A stretch of DNA of 64,000 nucleotides from Hydrogenophaga sp. (GCF_030373225.1 NZ_JAUCZG010000009.1:1-64000); one strand, 5' to 3'; positions 44,757 to 55,237 are shown, numbered from the stretch's first letter. Translations and numbers: made by a program. The notes: generated by a model not told the origin, from the letters alone.

Positions 44757-44963
44757 TCAGCCGAGGTCGGTGCGCCGCGATTTCAGCTCGTCCAGCGTGA
44801 GGTGGTGCGTGGCCTCGTCGCCACCCAGGGTGAGCAGGGTCACCGACTCACAGCCGTCCAGGCTGCGGTGAAAACCGGTGACGCGTGCCGTGACCGGCTG
44901 CGTGGCCCCCGGCGGCAGGTAGTGCACCACGGGTTGGCTGCGGGATACCGGGAGATGTGCCAT
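44757..44963 (-). CDS. Small unknown protein
   Basis: A 68-residue protein with a strong ribosome binding site (AGGAG, five bases before ATG 44963). Composition is that of a small beta-rich fold (PVTARVTGFHRSLDGCESVT, LLTLGGDEATHHLTLDELK). No signal or membrane segment, no family recognised. It is downstream of fliE on the same strand by 40 bp and may belong to the fleS-fleR-fliE unit. Confidence 0.6.
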   Translation of the reverse strand: MAHLPVSRSQPVVHYLPPGATQPVTARVTGFHRSLDGCESVTLLTLGGDEATHHLTLDELKSRRTDLG

Positions 44964-45003
44964 GGCGGCTCCTGTGGAGGGCGGTGAGACCGCGAAACAG
45001 ATG

Positions 45004-45333
45004 TCAGACCTGCAGGCTGCTGATTTCGCGGTAGGCCTCCAGCAGCTTGTTGCGCACCGCCACCAGCCCCTGGAACGAGAGCGCCGATTGCTGCATGGAA
45101 ATCATCACCTGCTCGATGGACATGCTGCGGTCGCCGGTCTGGAAGGCCTGGGCCTGGGCATAGGCCGTGTTCTGCTCGGCGTTCACGCCGCGCACGGCGT
45201 CGCGCAGCATGGCGGCGAAATCCACACCGCCGCCGCTGGAAGGCGTGGCGCCGGCGGGCGAAACTTCGGCGCGCGAGGCGCGTTCCAGCGCTTCCATGCG
45301 GTTGAGGATCGATTCAACGCTGTTGATGTTCAT
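45004..45333 (-). CDS. fliE: Flagellar basal-body protein FliE
   Basis: 109 residues matching FliE, the adaptor between the MS ring and the rod and an early export substrate (FAAMLRDAVRGVNAEQNTAY; SIEQVMISMQQSALSFQ; VRNKLLEAYREI). ATG 45333 overlaps the stop of the FleR-like regulator by 4 bp, so it is translated with the regulator, although FliE is often first in a fliEFGHIJ operon; here it points away from fliF. Confidence 0.94.
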   Translation of the reverse strand: MNINSVESILNRMEALERASRAEVSPAGATPSSGGGVDFAAMLRDAVRGVNAEQNTAYAQAQAFQTGDRSMSIEQVMISMQQSALSFQGLVAVRNKLLEAYREISSLQV

Positions 45334-46757
45334 GGGGCGGCTCCGCTGAGGTGGCTGTGTGGGGGTGTGTCGGTGGCGCCGAGTGCGCCTTGCTCGCGGT
45401 AGGCCTTGAGCTTGTAGCGCAGCGCGCGTTCGGAAATGCCCAGAATGGCAATGGCCTCGCGCCGGTTGCCCTGCACGCGTTCCAGCACCGACAGGATGTG
45501 TTCGCGCTCGACATCGCGCACGTTGGCTGGGCGCACCGGCTGGGGCATGCTGGGCAGGGTGCTGCGCTCGGCCAGGCTGCCGGCAACGGGGTTGGCCGCA
45601 GGTTCTGGCCATTCCGTGGCCGGGGTCGTGGGCAGCTCCAGGTGCACCGGCTCCAGCGGCCCGGCGTCGGCCAGCAGCAGGGCGCGCTGCACCGTGTTTT
45701 CGAGTTCGCGCACATTGCCGGGCCAGCTGTGCTGCATCAGGGCGGCTTCAGCGGCTTCAGAGAGCTGGGTGGGCCCGAAGCCGAAGGTGAGGGCGTAGCG
45801 CTCCACAAAACGGCGGGCCAGCGGAACGATGTCGCCCGGGCGCTCGCGCAGGGTGGGCAGCTGAATGGGAAACACCGCCAGCCGGTAGTACAGGTCTTCG
45901 CGAAAGCGGCCCATCGAGACGGCCTGGGCCAGGTCGCGGTTGGTGGCGGCAATCAGGCGGATGTCCACCGCAATGGCCCGGTGACCACCGACGCGCTCCA
46001 CGCAGCGCTCCTGCAGCACCCGCAGCAGCTTGGCCTGGGTTTCCACCGGCATTTCACCGATCTCGTCAAGAAACAGCGTGCCACCGTGGGCCTGCTCGAA
46101 CTTGCCGGCCTGCTGTTTGCTGGCGCCGGTGAAGGCCCCTTTTTCGTGCCCGAACAGGGTGGATTCGAGCAGCGTTTCCGGAATGGCGGCGCAGTTGATG
46201 GCCACAAAGCTCTGCTGGGCGCGCGGCGAGTTCAGGTGGATGTGGCGGGCCATGACCTCCTTGCCGGTGCCGGACTCGCCGGTCAGCAGCACGCTGGCGT
46301 TGGCGCGGGCGCCCCGCTCGGCCCGAGCCACCACCACCTGCATCAGGGGGTCGCAGGCGAGCAGGCCACTGTCGGGCCGGCCGGCGCGCCCCACCGAGGC
46401 GTGGCGCGAAACCGCCTCCAGCAGCTGGTCGACCCGGAAGGGTTTGAGCAGCAGCTCGCTGGCACCCGCCTTGAGGGCCTGGATCGCCAGCATCGCGTCG
46501 GCGTGCGCCGTCATGAGCACCACGGGCAGGTCGGCGCGGCGCTCCCGGATCTCCTGCAACAGCGCCATGCCGTCCATGCCGGGCAGGCGGATGTCGGAGA
46601 CCACCAGGTCGGCGTGGGTGTGCTGGAGCACCGCCAGCCCCGCCTCGGCCGAGGCCACCGCCGTGACCTTGCAATCGGCGCGGCACAAGGCCGATTCGAG
46701 GGCGACCCGCAGGTCGGTGTCGTCTTCGACGAGCAGCAGGTGGGTGTGGGTGCTCAT
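45330..46757 (-). CDS. fleR: Sigma-54-dependent flagellar response regulator (FleR/FlrC-like)
   Basis: 475 residues: receiver domain with Asp55 ([12 protein letters not shown]), AAA+ domain with Walker A (TGESGTGKE, about 159-167), the sigma-54 contact loop GAFTGA (207-212) and Walker B (LFLDEIGEM), and a Fis-type helix-turn-helix at the end ([18 protein letters not shown]). Such proteins activate class III flagellar operons with RpoN. A near-consensus sigma-54 promoter stands before flgB (61398). Its partner kinase lies 8 bp upstream. Confidence 0.92.
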   Translation of the reverse strand: MSTHTHLLLVEDDTDLRVALESALCRADCKVTAVASAEAGLAVLQHTHADLVVSDIRLPGMDGMALLQEIRERRADLPVVLMTAHADAMLAIQALKAGASELLLKPFRVDQLLEAVSRHASVGRAGRPDSGLLACDPLMQVVVARAERGARANASVLLTGESGTGKEVMARHIHLNSPRAQQSFVAINCAAIPETLLESTLFGHEKGAFTGASKQQAGKFEQAHGGTLFLDEIGEMPVETQAKLLRVLQERCVERVGGHRAIAVDIRLIAATNRDLAQAVSMGRFREDLYYRLAVFPIQLPTLRERPGDIVPLARRFVERYALTFGFGPTQLSEAAEAALMQHSWPGNVRELENTVQRALLLADAGPLEPVHLELPTTPATEWPEPAANPVAGSLAERSTLPSMPQPVRPANVRDVEREHILSVLERVQGNRREAIAILGISERALRYKLKAYREQGALGATDTPPHSHLSGAAP

Positions 46758-46765
46758 GGGAGGGG

Positions 46766-47917
46766 TCAGACCTGCGGCAGCGCCGGCAATGTGAGCTTGA
46801 AGCAGGCGCCCTGGGGCTGCACCGCGTGGTAAGAGAGTTTTCCGCCGTGCGCCTCGGCCGCTGCGCGGGCGATGGCCAGCCCGAGCCCGGTGCCGGTGGG
46901 GTGGTTGGTGGCAAACGGCTCGAACAGCCGGGGCAACAGCAGCTCGGACACGCCCGGGCCCTGGTCGGCCACCGTGATCTCGACCCGGTGCCCGCGCGCG
47001 ACGCAACCCACATCCACGTTGCTGCCCGCCGGCGCGTGCTGCAGCGCGTTTTCCAGCAGGGCCAGCAGCGCCGAGCCGAGCTGCATCTGGTCCACGGCCA
47101 CCAGGCAATCGGGTGCGCTCCAGTCCACCCGAACCACCCGGCCGCGCTGCGACATGAGCGGAACCACCACGTCGAGCTGTGCCCGCAGCAAAGGCTCGAT
47201 GGCACACACCTCGTGCGAGCGGCTGCGCGTCTTCACGAAGGCGAGCATGCGAACGATCAGCGCGTCGAGCTGGCCCAGCTGGTTCACCAGGCGCTGCACG
47301 ATCAGGGTGTGGTCGGCGCTGTTGATCTCGCTGTCGGACAGCATGCTGGCGTAGAGGGTGGCGGTGCACAGCGGGGTGCGCAACTGGTGCGCGAGTTCGG
47401 CCGTCATGCGGCCCATGGCGGCGAGCCGACTCTGGCGCTCGGACGTGTCGCGCTCGTTCTGCGAGGCGGTCACGTCTTCCAGCCTGACCCACTGGGTCGG
47501 CAGGTTGGGGGCGCTCAGCCAGTCAACCTGCATCACCCTGGCGTCTGCCCCCCGCCCCGTGTGGTAGGTGCTGCTGTCGCCGCGGCGTTGCCAGTCGGCC
47601 GGCAAGGCAAAGGGGCCACCGGGTCGCAGGCCCGGCATCAGGTCGGTCGCCGCTGTGTTGCAGGCGAGCACCTTCCCCTCGTGCAGGGTGACCAGGCCAA
47701 AAGGCACCTGTGCCATCAACGCCCCGGCATCCATCTCCGAGCGGATCCGCCGCTCCTGCTCGGCGTCGTGCCGCACATGGGCCTGCACGAGGTCTTGCCG
47801 CAGGCTCTCCACCAGTCGCCGCCAATCGCCTTCGCTCGCCCGTTCGCTGCCGCTCACGGCATCGCAAGCGTCGTTCGCAGACGGCGGCGGGTGCAACAAC
47901 GACAACGAGACAGACAC
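46766..47917 (-). CDS. fleS: Flagellar sensor histidine kinase (FleS/FlrB-like)
   Basis: I place the start at GTG 47917, with AAAGGA seven bases upstream, rather than the TTG at 47932. The 383-residue product has a short PAS-like domain (about 60-155), a HisKA with His177 ([10 protein letters not shown]), and an ATPase domain ([28 protein letters not shown]). No membrane segments, as for FleS/FlrB, which sense assembly state in the cytoplasm. Divergent from fliF across 127 bp. Confidence 0.88.
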   Translation of the reverse strand: MSVSLSLLHPPPSANDACDAVSGSERASEGDWRRLVESLRQDLVQAHVRHDAEQERRIRSEMDAGALMAQVPFGLVTLHEGKVLACNTAATDLMPGLRPGGPFALPADWQRRGDSSTYHTGRGADARVMQVDWLSAPNLPTQWVRLEDVTASQNERDTSERQSRLAAMGRMTAELAHQLRTPLCTATLYASMLSDSEINSADHTLIVQRLVNQLGQLDALIVRMLAFVKTRSRSHEVCAIEPLLRAQLDVVVPLMSQRGRVVRVDWSAPDCLVAVDQMQLGSALLALLENALQHAPAGSNVDVGCVARGHRVEITVADQGPGVSELLLPRLFEPFATNHPTGTGLGLAIARAAAEAHGGKLSYHAVQPQGACFKLTLPALPQV

Positions 47918-48044
47918 GGCCAATCCTTTCAACGAGATGGCTCAGTTTATGGCAAAACTGATAAGATCTGCAAAATACATTAAAAGAACTAAATGAAATT
48001 CGAAGTATGTAAGATTCAACAACAATGTTGAGAGATCCAGCAAG
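47918..48044. promoter_or_regulatory. AT-rich divergent region between fleS and fliF
   Basis: Bases 47936-48035 are strongly AT-rich between two divergent operons and must hold both promoters. I looked for a sigma-54 pair (GG, ten bases, GC) and a sigma-28 pair and found neither with correct spacing, so an early-class promoter is likely. Confidence 0.45.
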
Positions 48045-49955
48045 ATGAACGACGCGATCAAACGCGATCCGTCCGAGGGGGGCACCACGCTCAGCCTGAG
48101 CGAAGCCACGCCAGCCAACCCCTCGGCCCCCGGGGCGCAGGCGGGCCTGTCGCAGCGCCTGGTCGAGGCGAAGCAGCGCGTGCTGGCATTGAGCCTGGTG
48201 CAGAAGCTGCTGCTGGGTTCTGCCGTGGTGTTTCTGTTGGCCATCGTGATGTCGATGTCCCTGTCCGGGAGCATCAAGGACGACTACCGGGTGCTGTTCT
48301 CGAACGTATCCGAGCGCGATGGTGCGGCCATCATTGCGGCGCTGCAGCAACAGAACGTGCCCTACCGCTTCACCGAGGGTGGCGGCGCCATCCTGGTGCC
48401 GGGGCCGCAGGTGCACGAGACCCGCTTGCGGCTGGCCGGCCAGGGGTTGCCCAAGGGCGGGTCGGTCGGCTTCGAGTTGCTGGAAAACCAGAAGCTCGGC
48501 ACCAGCCAGTTTGTCGAGCAGATCAATTACCAGCGCGGCCTGGAAGGCGAGCTGGCCAAAACCATCCAGTCGCTCACCCAGGTGAAGGCCGCGCGCGTGC
48601 ACGTGGCGATTCCCAAGTCGTCGGCGTTCAGCCGCGATGCGCAGCGACCGACCGCCTCGGTGGTGCTGGACCTGCACCCGGGCCGTTTTCTGGACGACAT
48701 GCAGGTCATTGCGATGACCAACCTGGTGAGTTCGTCGGTGCCCATGATGAGCGCCCAGTCGGTGACCGTCATGGATGGAGAGGGCAACCTGCTGGCGCCG
48801 CGCTCGAGCCGGCTCGGCGAGCTGGGGCTGGACGTGGCGCAGCTCAAGTACGTGGCCGAGGTGGAGGCGGCGATTGCCAAGCGCATCGCCGCCATCGTGG
48901 AGCCGGTGACCGGCCGCGACAATGTGCGCGCCCAGGTGACGGTGGACATGGATTTCAGCCAGGTTGACCGAACCGAAGAGACCTTCCGGCCCAACTCCAC
49001 ACCAGAGAAAAGCGCGATCCGCAGCGAACGCACGCTTGAAGCCGAGGGCCCGATCTCCACCGCCGGCGGCATTCCGGGTGCGCTGAGCAACCAGCCCCCG
49101 CAGCCCGTGGCCACGCCGCTGGAGGCCGACCCGCCGACCCAGCAGGGCGAGGAGGCGCCCGAGACCGTTGACCCACCCGGCGTGCAGAACAGCAACGCCA
49201 GCCGGCGCGAGGCCACCACCAATTACGAGGTGGATCGTTCCATCCAGACCACCAAGCAGGGGCGCGGCCTGATCAAGCGGGTGTCGGCGGCGGTGATGGT
49301 GAACCACCGCAGCGGCACCGACGCGGCGGGCCAGCCGCTGCCCGGGCCGTATTCACCCGACGAGATCCGCCAGATCACCCAGACGGTGCGCGACGCCATG
49401 GGCTTCAACCCGCAACGGGGCGATTCGGTGAGCGTGGCGAACTTCCCGTTCAACGTGGCGCCGGTGGTGGAGACGCCGCTCTGGCAGGACGGCGGCTTCA
49501 TCGAGATCGCCAAGGAGGCGATCAAGCTGGTGCTGTTGCTGGGCCTGCTGGGCATTGTGTTTTTCAGTGTGGTGCGGCCCATGCTGTTCCCGCCGCCACC
49601 CAAGCCGGTGGACGAGGCGCAGCAGCTGGAGGACGAAATGGACGAGAAGACCCGGGTGGAACTGTCCGCGCTGCTGCCCCAGGCCCGCGAGCGCCGTCTG
49701 CGCGAGATCGAGCTGGACAAGACCCGCCGACAGGCCGAGGACGAGGAGCGCCGCATGCTCGAGGACGCCGATCGCGTGCGGGTGGAGGAAGAGCGTCGCC
49801 GCCAGGAAGAAGACCGTCTGCGGCAAGACCAGGAAAAACAGCGCGAGTACGAGGAACTGATGCTTTACGCCAAGGAATACGTGACCAAGGATCCGCGGGT
49901 GGTGGCCTCGGTGTTCAAGGAATGGCTCTCCGACAAGGCCGAGGCCAAGGCATGA
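48045..49955 (+). CDS. fliF: Flagellar MS-ring protein FliF
   Basis: 636 residues: N-terminal membrane helix (about 57-77), ring-building domains (DYRVLFSNVSERDGAAI; LEGELAKTIQSL; ASVVLDLHPG), a proline-rich loop (about 340-385), the second membrane helix (about 488-507), and a charged C-terminal tail that binds FliG. It founds the basal body and surrounds the export gate. First gene of the fliF-fliR run. Confidence 0.96.
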   Translation: MNDAIKRDPSEGGTTLSLSEATPANPSAPGAQAGLSQRLVEAKQRVLALSLVQKLLLGSAVVFLLAIVMSMSLSGSIKDDYRVLFSNVSERDGAAIIAALQQQNVPYRFTEGGGAILVPGPQVHETRLRLAGQGLPKGGSVGFELLENQKLGTSQFVEQINYQRGLEGELAKTIQSLTQVKAARVHVAIPKSSAFSRDAQRPTASVVLDLHPGRFLDDMQVIAMTNLVSSSVPMMSAQSVTVMDGEGNLLAPRSSRLGELGLDVAQLKYVAEVEAAIAKRIAAIVEPVTGRDNVRAQVTVDMDFSQVDRTEETFRPNSTPEKSAIRSERTLEAEGPISTAGGIPGALSNQPPQPVATPLEADPPTQQGEEAPETVDPPGVQNSNASRREATTNYEVDRSIQTTKQGRGLIKRVSAAVMVNHRSGTDAAGQPLPGPYSPDEIRQITQTVRDAMGFNPQRGDSVSVANFPFNVAPVVETPLWQDGGFIEIAKEAIKLVLLLGLLGIVFFSVVRPMLFPPPPKPVDEAQQLEDEMDEKTRVELSALLPQARERRLREIELDKTRRQAEDEERRMLEDADRVRVEEERRRQEEDRLRQDQEKQREYEELMLYAKEYVTKDPRVVASVFKEWLSDKAEAKA

Positions 49956-50009
49956 ACCGAGCCGACCCGCGCCCGAGTGGCAAGCCCCTGATGGTGATGG
50001 AGGTGGACC

Positions 50010-51119
50010 ATGGCAGATGACGCAGGCGCAGCGGCCCCGGCCGAGAAGGGCCAGCCGCTGTCGATCGCAGCGGCGCTCACCGCGGGCGTGCGCGCCTCCA
50101 AGGGCTCCATCACGAGTGTGGAAGACCTGGACAGCTCGGCCAAGGCCGCGGTGGTGCTGCTGGCCGTGGGAGCAGAGGCGGCTGCCGATGTGTTGCGCCA
50201 GCTCAGCCCCTACGAGGTGCAGCGCCTGAGCGGGCGCATGGCCGCCGTTCGTGCGCTCAACCGCGACCTGGTGCTGGAGGTGTTGCGCGAGTTCAAGCAG
50301 ATCACCGCGGACAACGCCCAGGTGTCGTTCGACACCGATTCCTTCATGGAGAACATGCTCAACAAGGCCCTGGGCATGGAAGGCGCGGCCGATCTGCTGG
50401 GCCGGCTTGAGTCGGCGATCGACATGTCGGGCATCGAGACGCTCACGCGCATGGAGTCCGACGTTCTGTACGAGGTGATCAAGAACGAGCACCCGCAGAT
50501 CATTGCCACGGTTTTTGTGTTTCTGGAGGCGGCCCAGGCCTCTGCGGTGTCGCGGCTGTTTCCCGACGAAGCCCGCAACGAGATCCTGCTGCGCGTGGCG
50601 CTGCTGGAGAAAGTGCAGCCCGCTGCGCTGAAGGAACTCAACGACGTGATGGCCCGGGTGGTCGGGAGCGAAGACGTGCAGCAACGCAGCAAGGTCGGCG
50701 GTGTGGCGCCCACGGCCGACATCCTCAACTTCCTCTCCGGCGGTGTGGACCAGATGGCGCTCGACACGATCCGCGGCTACGACCCGGAACTGGCCGATCG
50801 CATCATTGAAATGATGTTCACCTTCGAGGACCTGATCGAGGTGGACGACCGCTCGCTGCAGACGCTGCTGCTGGAGATCGCCCAGCCCCAGCTGGTGGTG
50901 GCGCTCAAGGGCGCCAGTCCGCGCCTGCGCGAGAAGCTGTTCAAGAACATGGCCCGCCGCGCGGCCGAGGTGGTGCGCGACGACCTGTCGACCAAGGGCC
51001 CGGTGAAGGTGCAGGAGGTCGAAGAGGCGCAGAAAGACATTCTGCGCACCGGCCGCGGCCTGCACGCCGAAGGCCTGATCGTGATGGAACGCAACAAGCA
51101 AGCCGATGCCTTCCTCTGA
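50010..51119 (+). CDS. fliG: Flagellar motor switch protein FliG
   Basis: 369 residues with the FliG N domain, the middle domain EHPQ motif (IKNEHPQIIATV), and the C-terminal torque helix region (DDRSLQTLLLEIAQPQLVVA; ASPRLREKLFKNMARRAAE). About 35 extra residues precede the family core, starting with an Ala/Gly-rich segment. It joins the MS ring to the rotor and transmits torque from MotA. Confidence 0.96.
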   Translation: MADDAGAAAPAEKGQPLSIAAALTAGVRASKGSITSVEDLDSSAKAAVVLLAVGAEAAADVLRQLSPYEVQRLSGRMAAVRALNRDLVLEVLREFKQITADNAQVSFDTDSFMENMLNKALGMEGAADLLGRLESAIDMSGIETLTRMESDVLYEVIKNEHPQIIATVFVFLEAAQASAVSRLFPDEARNEILLRVALLEKVQPAALKELNDVMARVVGSEDVQQRSKVGGVAPTADILNFLSGGVDQMALDTIRGYDPELADRIIEMMFTFEDLIEVDDRSLQTLLLEIAQPQLVVALKGASPRLREKLFKNMARRAAEVVRDDLSTKGPVKVQEVEEAQKDILRTGRGLHAEGLIVMERNKQADAFL

Positions 51120-51155
51120 ACCGCACACCCACCCCGGCATTGACAGGGCCACGCC

Positions 51156-51803
51156 GTGACCAACCCTTCCCGTCTCTGGCAGCCAAGGTCTTTTGACCCG
51201 GCGCCGCCACCACCCCCGCCCGTTCCCCAGCTGGACCCCGCCGAGGTGGAGGAGGTGTTTCGCCTGGCGCGCGAGCAGGGCCACGCCGAGGGGCTGGCGG
51301 CCGGACTCGCCCAGGGCCATGCCGAGGGCCTGGAACGAGGCCTGGTGGACGGCCGTGCCCAGGGGCACCTGGATGCTTTCCAGCAGGCGCAACCGCGCCT
51401 GACCAACCTCACGACCTCGCTGCAGAACACGCTGGACGACATTCGCGGCCTGCCCGATGCCATTGCCGAGCCGGTGGTGGATCTGGCGCTGATGATCGCC
51501 CAGCGCCTGAGCGGCAGCCAGCAGTTCGAGCGCGCGGCCTTTGTGCAGGCGGTGCAGGAAGCGCTGATGCACCTGCCCATGCCCGGCGAGCGCCTGCTGC
51601 TGCGCCTGGGACCGGCCGACGAAGCCACCTGGGCCGAGCTGCTGAACAACTACCGCCTGCCGTTTGGCCACGCCATCGTGATCGATGCCGATGTGCCGGC
51701 GGGTCGCGCCTATGTGGAGGTGGGCGGCACGCGCCTGGACATCGGGCCCGCGGCGCGCGAAGCCCTGGTGCGGTCGGCCCTGGGCCTGCCCTTGTTGCCG
51801 TGA
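51156..51803 (+). CDS. fliH: Flagellar export ATPase regulator FliH
   Basis: 215 residues from GTG 51156: Pro-rich start, a coiled coil with a GxxxG-type repeat (GHAEGLAAGLAQGHAEG), and the FliH/YscL C-terminal domain. It holds FliI inactive in a 2:1 complex and brings it to the C ring. The next gene's GTG overlaps its stop. Confidence 0.92.
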   Translation: MTNPSRLWQPRSFDPAPPPPPPVPQLDPAEVEEVFRLAREQGHAEGLAAGLAQGHAEGLERGLVDGRAQGHLDAFQQAQPRLTNLTTSLQNTLDDIRGLPDAIAEPVVDLALMIAQRLSGSQQFERAAFVQAVQEALMHLPMPGERLLLRLGPADEATWAELLNNYRLPFGHAIVIDADVPAGRAYVEVGGTRLDIGPAAREALVRSALGLPLLP

Positions 51804-53197
51804 GCACGCCTGCGAACGCGGCGCAACGGGCCCGCAACCGCCTGGGCATGGCGCTGCGGCGGTTGACGGTGGCACCCAACTCGGTGCGCTGCGGCCGCCT
51901 GGTGCGCATCAACGGCCTGATCCTGGAAGTGGAAGGCCTGCCGCTGGCGATCGACCAGATGGCGCTGGTGCGGACCGGCGACGGCCGCACCATCGAGGCC
52001 TGCTGTGTGTCGTTCGACCACGGCATCACCCAGCTGATGGCGATCGATGCCGATGCGGGCGTGGGCCCGGGCGCGCTGGTCTACCCGGCCGGCACACCGG
52101 CCGACGCCGGCCTGGGCTTCGAACTGATAGAGCGGCGCAGGGCCTTGCCGATCGGTGCTTCGCTGCTGGGCCGCATCGTGGACGGTTTTGGCCGTCCGCT
52201 GGACAACCTGCCGGTGTCCCTGACAGACCTGCCAGGGCAGGGCGGCGGGCGGCTCAACCCGCTGCACCGCACGCAGATCCATGAACCGCTCGATGTGGGC
52301 GTTCGGGCCATCAACGGGCTGTTGACGATCGGGCGCGGGCAGCGCATCGGCATTTTTGCGGGCACGGGGGTGGGCAAGAGCGTGCTGCTGGGCATGCTGG
52401 CCCGGTGCTGCGAGGCCGACGTGGTGGTGGTGGGCCTGATCGGAGAGCGAGGCCGGGAGGTGCGCGAATTCTGCGAAGACATCCTCGGGCCGGAGACCCT
52501 GAAGCGCTCGGTGGTGGTGGTGGCCACCGCCGACTCCTCGCCGCTGGCGCGGGTGCGCGGTGCCTGGTTCGCCACCGACGTGGCCACCTGGTTTCGCGAC
52601 CAGGGGCGCAACGTGGTGCTGATCATGGACTCGCTCACGCGCTTTGCCATGGCGCAGCGCGAGATTGCGCTCGGCCTGGGTGAGCCGCCGGTGTCCCGGG
52701 GTTACCCGCCGAGCGTCTTCCAGTGCCTGCCGGAGCTGGTGGAGCGGGTGGGCAACAACGCCGATCCCAAGGCCTCGGTGACGGCCTTCTACACCGTGCT
52801 GCTCGAAGGCGATGACAGCAACGACCCGGTGGCCGACACCGCGCGTGGCGTGCTCGACGGGCACATCTTTCTCTCGCGCGAGCTGGCCGAGTCGGGCCAC
52901 TACCCGGCCATCGACGTGGAGCGCTCCATCTCCCGCGTGATGCCCCGGGTGGCCGATGCCGCCCAGGTGGCGCGCGCGCGCCAGGTCAAGCGCCTGTTTG
53001 GCCGCTATTTGCGCAGCCGCGACCTGGTGGCCATGGGTGCCTACAGCCAGGGCAGCGACCCCGAGCTCGATGCGGCGCTGCGCAGCTGGCCCAGCCTGCA
53101 GGCCTACCTGCAGCAAACGCCGGACGAGATCGTGGGGCGCGACCAGGCGCTGGCCCAGCTCGCAGCCATGGACGGCGTGATGGGCATGGGAGCCTGA
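51800..53197 (+). CDS. fliI: Flagellar export ATPase FliI
   Basis: 465 residues of the F1-beta-like family: N-terminal barrel, Walker A AGTGVGKS (187-194), the catalytic GLIGERGREVREF stretch, Walker B (VVLIMDSLTRFAMAQRE), and the PPVSRGYPPSVF motif. It unfolds and releases substrates at the export gate. Confidence 0.97.
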   Translation: MSTPANAAQRARNRLGMALRRLTVAPNSVRCGRLVRINGLILEVEGLPLAIDQMALVRTGDGRTIEACCVSFDHGITQLMAIDADAGVGPGALVYPAGTPADAGLGFELIERRRALPIGASLLGRIVDGFGRPLDNLPVSLTDLPGQGGGRLNPLHRTQIHEPLDVGVRAINGLLTIGRGQRIGIFAGTGVGKSVLLGMLARCCEADVVVVGLIGERGREVREFCEDILGPETLKRSVVVVATADSSPLARVRGAWFATDVATWFRDQGRNVVLIMDSLTRFAMAQREIALGLGEPPVSRGYPPSVFQCLPELVERVGNNADPKASVTAFYTVLLEGDDSNDPVADTARGVLDGHIFLSRELAESGHYPAIDVERSISRVMPRVADAAQVARARQVKRLFGRYLRSRDLVAMGAYSQGSDPELDAALRSWPSLQAYLQQTPDEIVGRDQALAQLAAMDGVMGMGA

Positions 53198-53198
53198 G

Positions 53199-53687
53199 AT
53201 GCAGAAGCAGACCCTGGAAACCCTGCTGGCGCTGGCCAGACGCGATGAAGACCTGGCCACGACCCGCCTGAGTGCCGCGCTGCGTCAGCTGGAGCGTGCG
53301 CAGCAGATCCAGCAGCAGTTGCAGTCGTTTGGAACCGAGTACCGGGCGGCGGCGCTGAGCCCTGCGGGTGCCGGCGGCGTGGTGGGCTTTTCCACCGACG
53401 CGCTGGCGTTCGGTCAGCGCCTGCACGGCACGGCCAGCGAGCAACTGGCCCGGGTGAAGGAGCACGAGCAACGTTGCGACAGCGCCCGCGCCGCACTGGC
53501 GCAGGCAAGCCAGCGAACCGAGGGCGTGCAGCGCCTGTGGCAGAAAGCCCGCCAGCAGGAGCAGCTGGCCCTGGCCCGCCGCGAAGAGCGGGGCATCGAC
53601 GAGCTGGTGGCCTCGCGCTGGGTGCGGCGCGCTGGCACAGAACGTGCGAACACTGATAACAATGCCAAATTTGACTTTGCTGATTGA
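53199..53687 (+). CDS. fliJ: Flagellar export protein FliJ
   Basis: A 162-residue coiled-coil protein one base after fliI, as expected for FliJ, the central stalk of the export ATPase and an escort for chaperones. The N-terminal pattern (LLALARRDEDLATTRLSAAL) and the WQKARQQEQLALARREE helix fit the family. Confidence 0.88.
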   Translation: MQKQTLETLLALARRDEDLATTRLSAALRQLERAQQIQQQLQSFGTEYRAAALSPAGAGGVVGFSTDALAFGQRLHGTASEQLARVKEHEQRCDSARAALAQASQRTEGVQRLWQKARQQEQLALARREERGIDELVASRWVRRAGTERANTDNNAKFDFAD

Positions 53688-53693
53688 TTTGTT

Positions 53694-55208
53694 GTGCTTT
53701 TCTCTCTGAACTTGTCCACCACCGCATCGTTCTCTCCCATGCCGCCTGGCCTGGCGGGGGATGCTGAGCGCTTGCCGAGCGAGGACGGGATGGGCAGTTT
53801 TGCCGAGCAGTTCCAGAGCCTGAGCCAGCTTTCGCAGGACAACGGACCGGGCACCGGCTTGGCCAGCGAGGCGCCGCACAAGGCGGCCCGGGCCAAACGG
53901 CAAGTTTTGCCGTCCGGGAACGAGACGGGGTTGCCAACGGCAACGCTTGCCGAGACCGCGGCCGCCCATGTGTCGGGCGTGACGCTGCAGGCGCCGCCGC
54001 GGTCCGAACAGCCACCCGTGGCCGACGTCCCGCCACGGCCTGCGACCGATGAAAACGTGGCGGAGCAGGTGGCCAGTGAAGCCCTGGTCCCGGCTCTGGC
54101 TCTGGCTCTGGCAACCGGGCCGGGCCCCGCGCCTGCGAATGCCGGGGTGGAGGCCAGTGCCCCGCGGGTGTCCCCTGTGATGACGGGTGCGCCGGTGCAG
54201 CCACCGGTGCTGGCTGGCGAGCGCGAGCCGCCCACGCCGTCGAACACCGTTGCCCTTGCGTTGGTGGAACCGGCGCAGGCGTTGGAGCCGGCGCTGGCGA
54301 GCGCCTTGCACCCGCCGCTGTCCGGCGCCACCGTTTCGGCCGCTGTGCCGCCGCCAGGTGCCCAGGCCGCTGTGGCGTTGCCCACCGGGCTGTCAGCCGC
54401 ACCCGAAGCGCGCGACGCGGTCGCTGCGCTGCCTGTGCAGCTCCCCGAGCCTGCCACCACGGCGGTGGCCGATGCCGTGCGGTCTGCCGGCGCGGCCAGC
54501 ATGGTCAACGTGGTCAAAAGCGATGCGGCCGCGCCCATGCGGCAACGGGCCGCGCCGCCAGGGCCTTCGCCGACCAGGTCCTTCGAAGCGGGGGTGCCGC
54601 CGGTCACAGAACGGGCGGTCGAGTCAATGCGCATCGACAGCCTGGCTTCTGCCGAGCGGCTGCAGGCCTTGCTGGTGGATGCGGGGCAGGAAACCGTGGT
54701 GGTGCGGCAGGAGGCCGCTGCACCCTTGCCGGTGAATGCGCCGGTGGTTGTTGACGCGCGCGCGCAGCGCGCCGATGGGGTGCCGGCCCCGGGCGCGCCG
54801 GCGAGTGATGTGTTCATGGCCGAAGCGGATCCAGCGCCCGAGCCGGCCGTTGACGGCATGAGCCCGCTCCTGCCGCCCGCCGAGGCCGAGGGCCTGCAGA
54901 TGGATCTGCGTCTGGACGGCAACGGCCGGGCGCTGGTGATCGTGCGGACCAACGACGACGCCCTGGGCCGGTCGCTGCGCGAGAGCACCGACCAGCTGCA
55001 GGACGCGCTGGACGACTTCGGCCTGCGTGTGGAGGTCGACATTCGCCAGGGCCACGACCGCTCCGGCGCGTCGTTCTCCCAGCGCGAGCGCGGCTTTCAC
55101 GAGCGGCCGGGCGCACCAGCGCCGGCTGCCGGGGCTTCCCGACCCGATTCACCGCTGCCCCTGCCCCGTGTGCAGGCCAGTGGACTTTCCCTCAGTGTCT
55201 ACGCCTGA
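53694..55208 (+). CDS. fliK: Flagellar hook-length control protein FliK
   Basis: 504 residues: a long, low-complexity Ala/Pro/Val-rich ruler region and a C-terminal domain (about 395-455: MDLRLDGNGRALVIVRTN; LQDALDDFGLRVEVDIRQG) equivalent to the FliK switch domain that acts on FlhB. Start GTG 53694 is the best available; ATG 53739 is an alternative. Position between fliJ and fliL supports the call more than sequence, which is poorly conserved. Confidence 0.82.
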   Translation: MLFSLNLSTTASFSPMPPGLAGDAERLPSEDGMGSFAEQFQSLSQLSQDNGPGTGLASEAPHKAARAKRQVLPSGNETGLPTATLAETAAAHVSGVTLQAPPRSEQPPVADVPPRPATDENVAEQVASEALVPALALALATGPGPAPANAGVEASAPRVSPVMTGAPVQPPVLAGEREPPTPSNTVALALVEPAQALEPALASALHPPLSGATVSAAVPPPGAQAAVALPTGLSAAPEARDAVAALPVQLPEPATTAVADAVRSAGAASMVNVVKSDAAAPMRQRAAPPGPSPTRSFEAGVPPVTERAVESMRIDSLASAERLQALLVDAGQETVVVRQEAAAPLPVNAPVVVDARAQRADGVPAPGAPASDVFMAEADPAPEPAVDGMSPLLPPAEAEGLQMDLRLDGNGRALVIVRTNDDALGRSLRESTDQLQDALDDFGLRVEVDIRQGHDRSGASFSQRERGFHERPGAPAPAAGASRPDSPLPLPRVQASGLSLSVYA

Positions 55209-55237
55209 CGGCGGCAATTTCAAACAACAAGGTTTTC

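Noticed and set aside
47936-47956. TGGC...GGC before fliF as a sigma-54 promoter
   Set aside because: GG and GC are 11 bases apart instead of 10 and the -12 element lacks TTGC.
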